A DNA stretch of 64,000 nt from Onstottus_B arcticum (lineage in GTDB: Bacteria; Acidobacteriota; Blastocatellia; UBA7656). The notes below the pieces were generated by a model. That model made no database searches, was not told the origin of the DNA, and saw nothing but the letters and a program-made list of their open reading frames with translations. The position numbers and the translations under genes are program-made. Positions 51,370 through 60,610 of this stretch are shown here, piece by piece. Position 1 is the stretch's first letter, and every line of letters begins with the position of its first letter. The stretch covers positions 51,274 through 115,273 of the forward strand of contig JBBPIE010000022.1 in NCBI GenBank assembly GCA_038040485.1. Direction: 5' to 3'.

Positions 51370-54300
51370 CTAGCGTTGTTCGCCGTTCTTCGCAAACCAC
51401 AAGTCCTTCGGTGAGACGAACGGCGACAGCAAGTGCAGAGTCACTCCCTCGAGGTCAGCGCGGTGCGCGACGAAGCTTCGGCGATGAGCGAGGAACGCGC
51501 ACGGCGCGTCGTCGAGCAGAAGGCGGGTCACTTCACGATATATTCCTTCACGCTGTTCGCGGTTCATCACCGATCTCGCTTCATCGGTCAAACGATCTAC
51601 TTCCTCATTCGCATAAGAGCCGATAAAAAGATCGCGATTCCGCGAGTTGAACAGAACGTATGTGAAGTTGTCCGGGTCGGGATAATCGGCGTACCAGTCT
51701 CTGCCGGCGATGGGAACCATTCGAAGCTTCAGCGCTCGCCGCATTTCCTCCGCCACAACATAACGAAACTCCGCTCGGATGCCTACTGCAGCCAGATCAT
51801 CCCTCAAGCACTCGACAGCGCTGTTGACCGATTGAGGCCACCACACCTCAGTGTCGAAGCCTCCGCCGCATCCGGCTTCCTCCAGCAACGCCCGTGCCCG
51901 CGCCGGATCATGCTCGTAAACGCCGTCAGCCGGGTGATGTCCCAACACACCGGGTGGGATCGGACCGACCGCCGACTCGGCCATCCCGACGTAAACCTGT
52001 TGCAAGAAACGCTGGCGATCAATCGCGAAACAGATTGCCTGCCTCACTCTCCGATCGTTAAGCGGCGGGCGTTCGCAATCAAAGACCAGCATCCTCGTCT
52101 GAAGCTCCAACGCTTCCAGGATGTGCACGTCAGGAGACCGCTCTCTCAACTCGTTCAAATAAGTCAGCGGCAGGTCGCTGACATAGTCCAACCCGCCTTC
52201 CAGAAATGCACCGAAGATCTCGTCCGCCGACATTCCGAACCGCACGGTCAACCGATCGACGTAAGGTCGTTCCGCGTTCCAGTAGTTGGAGAAGTGTTCG
52301 AGCTGCACTTCCTTGCCAATGACCGGCTCGACGACACGGAACGGCCCGGAGCCGGTAGGCCGGACTGAAAAATCCGCCGAGGGGCGCTCGACTTCTTCGC
52401 GCGGCAAGATGTAGCCGTAATCCATGCACAGCGTGGAGAGAAAAAATGCGACTGGCTGAGTCAGTTCGAGTCTTACCACCTGTTCGCCTACGATCCTGAT
52501 TCCCGCCACCGAATCGCTCTCGCCGGAGATGAACTGCTCGGCGCCTGTGATCGGCCTGAAGACCCAGGCGGCGGCCGCTTCGTTCTGGCGCATCTGCCGC
52601 TCGAACGAGTATTTCACATCGTCCGCTCGCACCCGCCGGCCGTTGTGGAAGCGAGCGCCCTCGCGCAGGTGAAACGTGTAGACCCGGCCATCGGGCGAAG
52701 TCTCCCATCGTTCGGCGACCGCCGGTCTTATCTCGGCGCGTTCGCCGAACTGCACCAGTCCCTCGAAGATGTTCGACATCACTTCGACTCGCGAGATAGA
52801 GGAGATCGTCGCGGGATCGAGCGTGATTTGCGACGTTCGCAACGCGAAACGAAGGTGGCCGCCGCGATCCGGCGCCGGCAACTGGAACGTCTCGACCTCG
52901 CGATTCAGCAGCTCGGCTTCGCGGACCAGGAGATCCACCGCGCTGTTGATTCCCGATATCGAAGCCTGATTTCGGTCAACGACTTCCTTGATAGTTTCGA
53001 TCGCGCGCAGTACCTGATCCGCGCCCGCCGATTGTTCGTCTGAAGCCAGCCCAATCTCCTCCACCACCGATGTGAGCTTCTCCATCGCGTCGGCGATGTA
53101 GCGCGAAACCTTCGCCTGTTCGCCGGTCGCGCGCCGCACCTGCTCGGTCAGCTCGCTCATATGAATCGCTCGCTCGCCGATTTGCCGCGAGGTCAGGGCT
53201 TGTTCGCTTGTTGCGCGCTCGATGCCGCGAGCCTGCTGCCGAACCAGATCAGCGGCTTCGAGCACGGTGTGACTTTCGGCCGCCTGGATCGCGGTCGAGT
53301 CGGCGATGACTCGGATCCGGTCGGAGGCGGCGTTGGTCTTCTCTCGTATTTCCGCGAGCAGCACCGACGCCCTTGAGGCCAGATCGACTCCCTCGTCCGC
53401 CCGCTGCCCGCCTACCGCGACCCGCTCGATCGTTTCGGCGACGTCCTCGCGAACCGATTTGATCATTTCTTCGATCTCGAGAGTGGAAGCGGAAGTCCGC
53501 TCGCTTAGTTCCTTGATCTCGTCGGCGACAATGCGGAAGCCGCGCCCTTGAGGTCCGGCCTGCGCCGCCAGGATCGCCGCGTTCAGCGCCAGAAGATGAG
53601 TGCGGTCGGCGATCTCGTTGATCACGTGAGTGACTTCGCCGATCTGGTCCGAGCGCTTTCCGAGCCGGGCGATTGTTTCTGTTGCCGCGTCGATTGCCTC
53701 CTTGATCTTCAACATGCTCGAAGCGGTTTCGCCCACGATCTGGCTGCCTGAGCCAGCCGAGCGGGCGACCTCTTCGGCAAGCACGGTGGTCTCGTTGACC
53801 GAATCGCCGATGCTTTGCGTGGAGTTGTCGATCGCTTCCATAGCGCGCGCGGTCTTTTCGGCCGACTCGGCGAGCGCCTCGGTCGACTCTGCGACTTTGC
53901 GCACGCTAACCGCCATGTCGTCGATTGCTGTTGCGGTCTCTTCGACAAACTGAGCCAGCTCGTCCGCGTTCTCTGAGACGTGATTGATCGACATTGCCAT
54001 TTGCATGACCGAGGCTGAAGTCGATTGAGAGAGCTTGGCCAGGGTTTGAAGACTGTCGCCCACCGAGTGCATCGATGAGTTGATCTCAGAAATCGAAGTC
54101 GAAGTTTCCTCGATGGACTTGGCTTCGTCGATCACTCCCGCCGAAAGCGTCTGCGTTCCGCGGAGCACTTCACCGACCACGGCCTCGATCGAATCAGCCG
54201 CGCGCTGAAGCCGGCCGACGATGTAGCGCAGCCGCCGCGCAAGGCCATCAAGATTCAGCAGTAACTGGCGGTCGGTTCCATGCTGATCCAGATGACTTGC

Positions 54301-54444
54301 GTTGATCACCAGACTCAGATCGCCTTGAGCTATGCGAGCGAGTGCTTCCAGAATCCTCTGGTTCGGATTTGCCGAGGAGGTCTTTGAGCCGGCGTCGCCA
54401 GGTCGCACTCCTCCGTCTACTGGTGTGTGGCGAGGTTCGCTCAT
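51370..54444 (-). CDS. Soluble chemoreceptor fused to an SBP_bac_5 solute-binding domain
   Basis: The 1024-residue protein has no signal peptide and no membrane helix. Residues 1-110 include a HAMP-like stretch (GDLSLVINASHLDQHG). A long coiled-coil methyl-accepting domain reaches about residue 545, with the hairpin tip EIADRTHLLALNAAILAAQAG and the flanking GRGFRIVADEIKELSERTS. From about residue 550 an oligopeptide-type binding domain follows (LRFALRTSQITLDPATISS, NIFEGLVQF, AERWETSPDGRVYTFHLR, TGSGPFRV, RVRQAICFAIDRQRF). The order receptor-then-binding domain in one soluble chain is very unusual. A TTG at 54504 would add 20 residues. It may sense cytoplasmic peptides or nucleotides and signal to CheA; no che genes are nearby. 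Confidence 0.87.
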   Translation of the reverse strand: MSEPRHTPVDGGVRPGDAGSKTSSANPNQRILEALARIAQGDLSLVINASHLDQHGTDRQLLLNLDGLARRLRYIVGRLQRAADSIEAVVGEVLRGTQTLSAGVIDEAKSIEETSTSISEINSSMHSVGDSLQTLAKLSQSTSASVMQMAMSINHVSENADELAQFVEETATAIDDMAVSVRKVAESTEALAESAEKTARAMEAIDNSTQSIGDSVNETTVLAEEVARSAGSGSQIVGETASSMLKIKEAIDAATETIARLGKRSDQIGEVTHVINEIADRTHLLALNAAILAAQAGPQGRGFRIVADEIKELSERTSASTLEIEEMIKSVREDVAETIERVAVGGQRADEGVDLASRASVLLAEIREKTNAASDRIRVIADSTAIQAAESHTVLEAADLVRQQARGIERATSEQALTSRQIGERAIHMSELTEQVRRATGEQAKVSRYIADAMEKLTSVVEEIGLASDEQSAGADQVLRAIETIKEVVDRNQASISGINSAVDLLVREAELLNREVETFQLPAPDRGGHLRFALRTSQITLDPATISSISRVEVMSNIFEGLVQFGERAEIRPAVAERWETSPDGRVYTFHLREGARFHNGRRVRADDVKYSFERQMRQNEAAAAWVFRPITGAEQFISGESDSVAGIRIVGEQVVRLELTQPVAFFLSTLCMDYGYILPREEVERPSADFSVRPTGSGPFRVVEPVIGKEVQLEHFSNYWNAERPYVDRLTVRFGMSADEIFGAFLEGGLDYVSDLPLTYLNELRERSPDVHILEALELQTRMLVFDCERPPLNDRRVRQAICFAIDRQRFLQQVYVGMAESAVGPIPPGVLGHHPADGVYEHDPARARALLEEAGCGGGFDTEVWWPQSVNSAVECLRDDLAAVGIRAEFRYVVAEEMRRALKLRMVPIAGRDWYADYPDPDNFTYVLFNSRNRDLFIGSYANEEVDRLTDEARSVMNREQREGIYREVTRLLLDDAPCAFLAHRRSFVAHRADLEGVTLHLLSPFVSPKDLWFAKNGEQR

Positions 54445-54686
54445 AGTGGATAGTTGTTTGGTGAGCGGAGGCTTAATGGTAGCCGCTGGAGGGGTCTCAG
54501 TCAATTCGTTGTCTCACATGGATTGAGCCGGCGGAGTCCAGTGTGATAAGAATGCAGCCTGCGCGGGAGCGCGTTCCAAATCAGGCTGTCAGAGCCGTGG
54601 TTGTATCCAACTCGCTCTGACTACCGTTACCCGGCGGAGTCAACGAGCAGTTTCTGGGTCGCTTGATTCAACTGGTGGAGAGAAAA

Positions 54687-55139
54687 ATGGCCGACACGAA
54701 AAAGGATTTACCTCGCTTCAGTGAGTTTGTTAGGCGAGTCTTGAAGCTCAAGGGATTGACGCAGAAGGACGTTCAGCGGATATCGCGCGGACGAATAACC
54801 GACGGCTACATTGCCAGCATCACCGTCGGGAGGGCCACGAACCTCTCTGTGGCTAAGATAAAGGCCCTGGCTGATGGGCTCGGCGTGGATGTGGACACGC
54901 TGTTTCAAGTGGCTTGTGGAGTGCCCGAAGACAAGGTCAGGAGAACGTACACCGACGACGCTTTGACGATTCTGGAAACGGTACAAAAAGTGGTGACCAG
55001 TCCCGACGTCAGTGAGATTCTAAAGGAGGCCGTGCGAATGTCACCTAAGGAACGGAGTCTCCTGCTCAAGTCGATGAAGCAGGCGACCACTTCGAAGTCA
55101 ACACGCACCACGAAACGGCCTCGCAAGCAGGCGCCATGA
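54687..55139 (+). CDS. XRE-family regulator with conserved C-terminal helical tail (copy 2)
   Basis: The 150-residue protein is a paralogue of the one at 22055. The helix-turn-helix spans residues 8-72 (FVRRVLKLKGLTQKDVQ, GRITDGYIASITVGRATNLS, IKALADGLGVDVDTLF). A helical tail (ILETVQKVVTSPDVSEILKE) and a basic end (STRTTKRPRKQ) also match copy 1 in order. ATG at 54687 has GGAG 6 bases upstream and aligns with copy 1. It is divergent from the chemoreceptor fusion gene. Targets are unknown. Confidence 0.87.
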   Translation: MADTKKDLPRFSEFVRRVLKLKGLTQKDVQRISRGRITDGYIASITVGRATNLSVAKIKALADGLGVDVDTLFQVACGVPEDKVRRTYTDDALTILETVQKVVTSPDVSEILKEAVRMSPKERSLLLKSMKQATTSKSTRTTKRPRKQAP

Positions 55140-55330
55140 TCCTCGTCCCGCTGGGGTGCAATGCGCCAGCACTTCATAGGGAAGATAGTCATCCGCGCTG
55201 TCCGGGATTCGATTCACCAGTGACAAGGCTTAGAACTAGGCTCAGAGAGGTTTTTCAAGCCAAACTGGTCATTTTACTTGCATCATTGACCGGACGCATC
55301 GTGGGTTACCGACTGTTCCGTAGGAGACTC

Positions 55331-55359
55331 TTGCGCGGTTGTTTCTTTCACCCTACAAT
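55331..55359 (+). promoter_or_regulatory. Promoter of the DUF4388-DnaJ-TPR gene
   Basis: TTGCGC (55331-55336), a 17-base gap and TACAAT (55354-55359). Transcription would start near 55366, with AGGAAAG before the GTG at 55440. The rest of 55140-55439 shows no gene. Confidence 0.6.
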
Positions 55360-55439
55360 GTCCTCAGCCTGCCCTCACTTCTGATTCAGAATCGAACGCT
55401 CGACGCGTCGTAGTCCCGTACAGATTCAGGAAAGTCTCA

Positions 55440-57086
55440 GTGCAAGGACAACTAGGTGACAGACTGGTTGCGGACCTGATCCGCGAGATCGCCCACACCA
55501 ACGCGAGTGGGCTGCTCAGACTGTCTAAGGCAAAAGCGATCAAAGCACTGTTCTTTGACTCGGGTGTACCAGTCTACGCGATCAGCAATCTCTCGAATGA
55601 ACAGCTCGAGCGCAAGCTGGTGGCAGACGGAGTCGCGACTCAGGAACAGATCGACCATGCGAGGCTGAAGGCCGAAAAACCTTATCGGATACCGTCCACT
55701 CTGGTCGAAATGGGCGTACTCGGCGACGCGGAAATGCGCAAGCTGGTGCGCGACCTGGTGATGGAGATAATCCGGTCTCTATTCGAGTGGCCCGACGGCG
55801 ATTACGTCTTTGATCCGAAGATACGCGCGGCTCACGATGTGACTCTCGAGATGACCACGGTCGACATTCTTCTCGAGGGCGCGCGTCACGGGGCGGGCAT
55901 CCAGCAGATTGCCGAAGCGATCGCACCACAGGACGGCGTGGTGGTTCGGGCAAAGGCACGAACGGTCGGTTTCGATTCCGGAAAACTGGCGCCTCTGGAA
56001 AGCTACGTGCTCTCGCGGATCGAGTCGGCGACCTCGATTGGAGAGGTTGGCTCAGTCACCGGTATACCCGAGTCGGATGCGCATCAGGCGGTCTGCGCGC
56101 TTGTCGCCGCCGGCTTCTTGAAGGTCGTGGGCCACGACAGAGACATTGCATCCGAAGAACAGGAGATCGACGCCGAGGCAATGGATCGCCTGCGCCAAGA
56201 CGTCGCACGCAGGCTCCATTTCTATGCCTCGGCCGATCACTACGAAGTGCTCGGACTCTCCAGACAAGCCACAACCGGCGAGGTCAAGGCCGCCTACTAT
56301 CGAATGGCCAAGAAGTTTCATCCTGACCGCCACCGTCACACCGAGCAAGGCGAGCTTCAAACGCAACTCGAGACATTGTTCGCGCTGATAACGCAGGCTT
56401 ACGACACGTTGACTGACAGGGCGCAAAGAGAGGCCTATGATGACCGACTCAGAAAGTCTCCCTCAACCTCGCCGGTCAATGTCTCGCCGGCAATCAACGT
56501 CGACGGGTCGGCGCAACGGCGCCCGCTTTCAAGTCAGCCGAACGGAACTGGCGAGCACGCGGCGAATTCTCAAGCAGCGGAAAGTGGTCCACTTCCTCAA
56601 GCCGTCACGCAGGGCGCCCTCAGCGAATTGCCTCAGCCGACGCGGGCCGCGGTTGGTAAGCCGGCCCAAATCGCAGAACAGCTCTACAACCAGGGCCGCG
56701 GGTTGTTCGAGAAGAAGCAATATCATGGAGCGGTCCATATGCTCCGCGAAGCGATAAAGCTCGATCCGAGCCGCGCGCCTTATCACTTTCATCTTGGGAT
56801 GGCTTTGGTGCGAAACCCGCGAACGCGCCATGAGGCGGAGGGGCATCTGGGCAAAGCGGCCGAGCTCGATCCCTACAACGCACAGATCAGAGTTCAACTC
56901 GGCTTGCTCTACAAGGAAGTCGGGCTGGCCAAGAAGGCCGCAAACTATTTCAGGGAAGCGCTCTCGCTGGATCCGGACAATCGGACAGCAAAACGCGAGA
57001 TCCATTCAACCGGGCTGGCTGCGCAAGCCAGGAGCATCTGGAAATCCGACGTCGGCGGGTTCGCCAAAAAGATCTTCAAGAAGTAG
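55440..57086 (+). CDS. DUF4388 - DnaJ - TPR fusion protein
   Basis: The 548-residue protein combines three modules. Residues 1-115 form a DUF4388 (PATAN-like) domain (LVADLIREIAHTNASGLLRLS, ALFFDSGVPVYAISNL). A central winged-helix-like stretch (YVLSRIESATSIGEVGSVTGIPESDAHQA) precedes a J domain at about residues 265-330 (YEVLGLSRQATTGEVKAAYYRM with the HPD motif FHPDRH). A Ser/Pro-rich linker leads to TPR repeats (LYNQGRGLFEKKQYHGAVHML, AHFHLGMAL-type). J domains stimulate Hsp70. The PATAN domain occurs in two-component-like regulators. A scaffold linking Hsp70 to a signalling pathway is a reasonable guess only. The start is GTG. Confidence 0.87.
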   Translation: MQGQLGDRLVADLIREIAHTNASGLLRLSKAKAIKALFFDSGVPVYAISNLSNEQLERKLVADGVATQEQIDHARLKAEKPYRIPSTLVEMGVLGDAEMRKLVRDLVMEIIRSLFEWPDGDYVFDPKIRAAHDVTLEMTTVDILLEGARHGAGIQQIAEAIAPQDGVVVRAKARTVGFDSGKLAPLESYVLSRIESATSIGEVGSVTGIPESDAHQAVCALVAAGFLKVVGHDRDIASEEQEIDAEAMDRLRQDVARRLHFYASADHYEVLGLSRQATTGEVKAAYYRMAKKFHPDRHRHTEQGELQTQLETLFALITQAYDTLTDRAQREAYDDRLRKSPSTSPVNVSPAINVDGSAQRRPLSSQPNGTGEHAANSQAAESGPLPQAVTQGALSELPQPTRAAVGKPAQIAEQLYNQGRGLFEKKQYHGAVHMLREAIKLDPSRAPYHFHLGMALVRNPRTRHEAEGHLGKAAELDPYNAQIRVQLGLLYKEVGLAKKAANYFREALSLDPDNRTAKREIHSTGLAAQARSIWKSDVGGFAKKIFKK

Positions 57087-57116
57087 CCGGACTTGAGGAT
57101 TGCTCATTCTTATCGA

Positions 57117-57878
57117 TCAAAGGCGATCGATTATGTTAGCAATCCTTCGAAGCCCACCCACCATCAGCACAGCTATCGGCGTATAGACGAAAGCGCCAAA
57201 CAAAGTGCTCGCCATGCTGTACTGGCCTGGCACAAACTTGCTTACGACGTAGCCCAACCCTAACGACACGACATACCCACACACCAGAAAGATCAAACCT
57301 GCGCGCCGGCTGATCGCCTTGTCGCGCGGCGTCTCCTCCTCGCCAAAAACCGAGGTCAGATGATCCGGGACGTGATATGTGTACCTGGCGAGCACGATCG
57401 AAAGGTTCTTCACAAGATAGATCAATCCGTAGAATGCCAGGGCGAGTACCACGATGCGGCCGATCGCGTTCAATTCCTGGGCGAGCGTCGCCTTCGAGGC
57501 CATAACGTAGAACGCCGACAGAAACAACGGAACGACCACGAGGACGGCGTGAGACCGAGCTGCCGTCTCCTGCCGTTCGCGCGCTATCCACTCATCGACT
57601 ATGCGGTCGAAGTGACGCTGTTTGGTTACGATCTCGGCTTGCCGCGAGGCATAGAAAGTCCGCTGCGAGTCGGCATACTGACCGTTGTCGTAAGCCCAGC
57701 GCCGATGCGGGTCGCTCAGCACTTGATACGCCTCGTTGATCTTCACGAACCGGGCGTTCGCATCCGGCGACATTGAAACGTCGGGGTGGTACTTGCGCGC
57801 AAGCTTTCGGTAAGCAGACTTGATTTCGTCAGCGGTAGCGCGAGGAGTGAGTCCAAGAATACCGTAGAGGTCCGTCAT
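57117..57878 (-). CDS. Membrane protein with N-terminal DnaJ domain
   Basis: The 253-residue protein has a complete J domain at residues 1-70 (DLYGILGLTPRATADEIKSAYRKLARKYHPDV, HPD intact, NEAYQVLSDPHRRWAYD). A linker (residues 70-110) precedes three to four transmembrane segments (HAVLVVVPLFLSAFYVMA, IGRIVVLALAFYGLIYLV, AGLIFLVCGYVVSLGLGYVV, FGAFVYTPIAVLMVGGL). It should recruit DnaK to the membrane. ATG at 57878 opens the J domain. It converges on the DUF4388-DnaJ-TPR gene, 30 bases apart, so two J proteins sit tail to tail. Confidence 0.88.
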   Translation of the reverse strand: MTDLYGILGLTPRATADEIKSAYRKLARKYHPDVSMSPDANARFVKINEAYQVLSDPHRRWAYDNGQYADSQRTFYASRQAEIVTKQRHFDRIVDEWIARERQETAARSHAVLVVVPLFLSAFYVMASKATLAQELNAIGRIVVLALAFYGLIYLVKNLSIVLARYTYHVPDHLTSVFGEEETPRDKAISRRAGLIFLVCGYVVSLGLGYVVSKFVPGQYSMASTLFGAFVYTPIAVLMVGGLRRIANIIDRL

Positions 57879-58134
57879 GACTTCCATCCAAAGGAGGGCG
57901 CTCACTTTGGGGGCCAGCCGGTAAGCAATCCTGGGAGCCTGACCCGATTTCAGAACTATCTTACTACTGGTCACAGATCGGCTCAAGCGGTGGTGTGTGG
58001 CGCAGACGTCAGGCCGTCAGTCGTGACGCGTCCTCTGATGAAACGCGCGTGCCAATGCGCGCGCAAGGCGAGTTGGGCCCGCGGCCGGGACGGCCGCGAG
58101 CCCAGAGTCTGCGCCACAGGTATTGAGCATGGTC

Positions 58135-59604
58135 TCAGGCCCTTTGTCCGCGAGTCCGCCACACCCAACCGAACTGCGTGTTGCTGGGACGTGGGGTTTG
58201 CATGTATTCGTTTTTCATCTCGGCGATCTTGTCGGCCTGAATCGCCTGGCGCTTTGCTTTCACATCAATGTTGTAGATCCGCGCGGCGTTCAGCCCGAAG
58301 ATCTTCGCCTTAATTTCAGGGGTCAGTTTCCTATATCCGTACTTCTCGGCGATCTCATCGCTGATCTGGAAGCGCCGCAGACGCTCGATCTGTGATTGTG
58401 GGCTGCCGCCCCAGATCGAGTCGGTGCCCCAGATGATGCGATCCTCGCCGCCCGGCAAGTTCATCACCTGTCCGAGGAAATGCATTGCCGGCTGATCGTT
58501 GCCCCCGAACCCGCCTGACAACCCGTTCCACGTGCTGCCCACTTCGAAGTAGACGTTCTTAAGGTTGTTGCGTTTGACCAGGTCGATCAGCTCCGAGCAC
58601 CACGGGATGTACTGCGGTCCGGCTTGAGCGCCTTCACGCTTACGCCCGCCGCCAGCCGTGGGATTCCAACCAGAGTGGTAGATGATGAAGTTGAGAGTGG
58701 GAAAGTCTTTTGCGGCCTTCTCGACATCTTTCGGATGGCAGTGCTCCTCGTTGAACAAACCGAGAGGCAGTCCCTTGTGGATGCAGATGTTTTTGATGCC
58801 TAATTTCTTGGTGCGCTCCCAGAACGGATAGACGTTCTTCTCGTCATCCAGCCAGTAGGCGCCGTCGCCGATCAGGGAGCCAGGGTACATCTTCCACGAG
58901 TCTATCTTTAGGACTTTGGCCTGGCGTTCCATCTCTTCGAATTCTGGTTTCCCCATGTTCGGCCTTAGCAGGCCGTGGCTAATCATGCGCTGGGACTTGC
59001 CGGCCATGCGGTTGATGTCGTCGCGCGTCTTGACCATCTTGTCCGGGGGCAGAATATTTTCCTTCCACTGCGCGGTCGGCACGCCGCTGATGATCGCCAT
59101 CATAGTGTCGCTGTCCATGAACAGCTCTTTGATGTAGTTGGCTTCATTGAGCAACGCGAGCCGTTCAGCGGTCGAGCCGGCGTTGGGGCGGAAGTTGCGC
59201 AGGAAATCAGCGGCTTGGCGTCCTGCGTCGCTCGCTTCAAACCAGCGGCTCTCGACGTCGACGTGATGAGTCTGATTGTCGAAGATGAACTCGTTCTTTG
59301 GCCACTTCTCGGCATACGCGGCCGGGTCGAGCGCTTCGACGGGCTCGACTTCATACGTCTTGCCGAAGACTTCGTTGTAGGCGAGCATTGCGACCGCCAT
59401 GCCTCCGGTGCTTTGCAGGAAGCGGCGGCGCGAGAAACCGAGCTTCTTCGCGCACTGGTCGGCCATTTCACCGATGCGCGCTTCCCATTGTTGCTGCTGC
59501 AGCGACTGCTGCGGCGGAATGAACTCTTCGTTGGAGAAAATCTCGGTCGGGATTGGAGACTGGATGGGCTTCTCTTCATCGGCGAAACACTTGCGAACCC
59601 ACAT
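58135..59604 (-). CDS. Tat-type amidohydrolase family protein
   Basis: The 489-residue protein belongs to the amidohydrolase-2 TIM barrels. Its metal ligands include NQTHHVDVESRWF near residue 105 and the later IYHSGWNPTAGGG and GTDSIWGGSPQSQIE. A Tat motif (SRRRFLQSTGGMAVAMLAYN) lies at residues 58-77, far from the N-terminus, behind a Gln-rich stretch. The early residues look cytoplasmic. Substrate unknown; relatives act on aromatic acids or related compounds. The gene is downstream of the pentaheme cytochrome on the same strand, 165 bases away. Confidence 0.87.
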   Translation of the reverse strand: MWVRKCFADEEKPIQSPIPTEIFSNEEFIPPQQSLQQQQWEARIGEMADQCAKKLGFSRRRFLQSTGGMAVAMLAYNEVFGKTYEVEPVEALDPAAYAEKWPKNEFIFDNQTHHVDVESRWFEASDAGRQAADFLRNFRPNAGSTAERLALLNEANYIKELFMDSDTMMAIISGVPTAQWKENILPPDKMVKTRDDINRMAGKSQRMISHGLLRPNMGKPEFEEMERQAKVLKIDSWKMYPGSLIGDGAYWLDDEKNVYPFWERTKKLGIKNICIHKGLPLGLFNEEHCHPKDVEKAAKDFPTLNFIIYHSGWNPTAGGGRKREGAQAGPQYIPWCSELIDLVKRNNLKNVYFEVGSTWNGLSGGFGGNDQPAMHFLGQVMNLPGGEDRIIWGTDSIWGGSPQSQIERLRRFQISDEIAEKYGYRKLTPEIKAKIFGLNAARIYNIDVKAKRQAIQADKIAEMKNEYMQTPRPSNTQFGWVWRTRGQRA

Positions 59605-59769
59605 GGTTTTTCCTTTCCGCTGAGGTGATCAGCGATGCAGGCACGGCCTGCCAAGTTGAACGAGGTTGTGAATCTGACCGGTAGATTTTGAACGCTACCG
59701 CTACTTGGCAGCGTGGCGCAAGCCGCGGGGCGCAATCGGCGGCAGTCAGGGTTCACGAGGCGGCGATCT

Positions 59770-60513
59770 CTACCTCTGCTCTTCGGTCGCGATTTGTCGC
59801 TTGAGCGCAACGCCCAACTCCAGGACGCGTTGGATGCGTTCCACACCGCCCTGTCTGTCCGTTTTGTGAACAAGCTCGGAGATCAAGTGGCGAATCTCTT
59901 TGCGGCGGTCGATCAAGTCTCTCGCTGGCGCGCGTCCTTTTGCCTCAAGCCGGTGAAGCCCGTCGTTGAGGTCATCGGCCAGCGCGAGCATCTCTTGAAA
60001 CGGACGCCCCAACTGGGGCAGATATTCCAAGCCGTGACAGCCCGCGCAAAACATCGGCCAGCGAAACGATTCCGAAGCCGCGCCGATGCTATGCACGCCG
60101 TGACACTCGACGCAATCGAGTCGGCCTGCGTTCGGCCGACTTGCCACGTGACGGCTCTGTTTGAAAAGCTCAAGCGGCTGGCGATGACACTTGCCGCACA
60201 TCTCGAGAGTCGCGGCCGTATCCGGGCGACCGATGAAGCGGCCTGCGTGAGCTTTGATCTTCGCTGGTTGCGACAAATCGCCGCCGTGGCAACCGTCGCA
60301 CCCGATCATCGCGCGGGCGTGCGTGCTTGTTTGAAAGATCGCAACGACTTGGCGGGCGTCGTTTTTCTGACGGCTATGACAGGCAACGCAGTTGTCCTCG
60401 CTTTGGGCAATGACCGGACCGGCTTCGTGAAAGAAAGTGGCTCCGGCTAAGGACAGCCAGAGGCAGAAGACTGCTCGCGATAGCCATCGATGCGTCGAAG
60501 CGCCTTGCGTCAT
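59770..60513 (-). CDS. Periplasmic pentaheme cytochrome c
   Basis: The 247-residue protein has a signal peptide (SRAVFCLWLSLAGATFFHEAG) and five CXXCH heme sites (CVACH, CDGCH, CGKCH, CVECH, CAGCH). His residues near them (for example HARAMIGC, SRHVASRP) may be the distal ligands. A charged helical tail of about 80 residues without heme follows (ADDLNDGLHRLEAKGRAPARD). It should carry electrons in the periplasm. ATG at 60513 opens the signal; the longer frame adds 27 unlikely residues. The amidohydrolase gene follows. Confidence 0.9.
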   Translation of the reverse strand: MTQGASTHRWLSRAVFCLWLSLAGATFFHEAGPVIAQSEDNCVACHSRQKNDARQVVAIFQTSTHARAMIGCDGCHGGDLSQPAKIKAHAGRFIGRPDTAATLEMCGKCHRQPLELFKQSRHVASRPNAGRLDCVECHGVHSIGAASESFRWPMFCAGCHGLEYLPQLGRPFQEMLALADDLNDGLHRLEAKGRAPARDLIDRRKEIRHLISELVHKTDRQGGVERIQRVLELGVALKRQIATEEQR

Positions 60514-60610
60514 GGGAATATCATAAGTCGTCGAAGATGGAATTGCTAAGCAGTCTAATTCGCGAGTCACGCCGCGCATCGGATCAGCCAGCACAAATCT
60601 AGCAAGCTCG

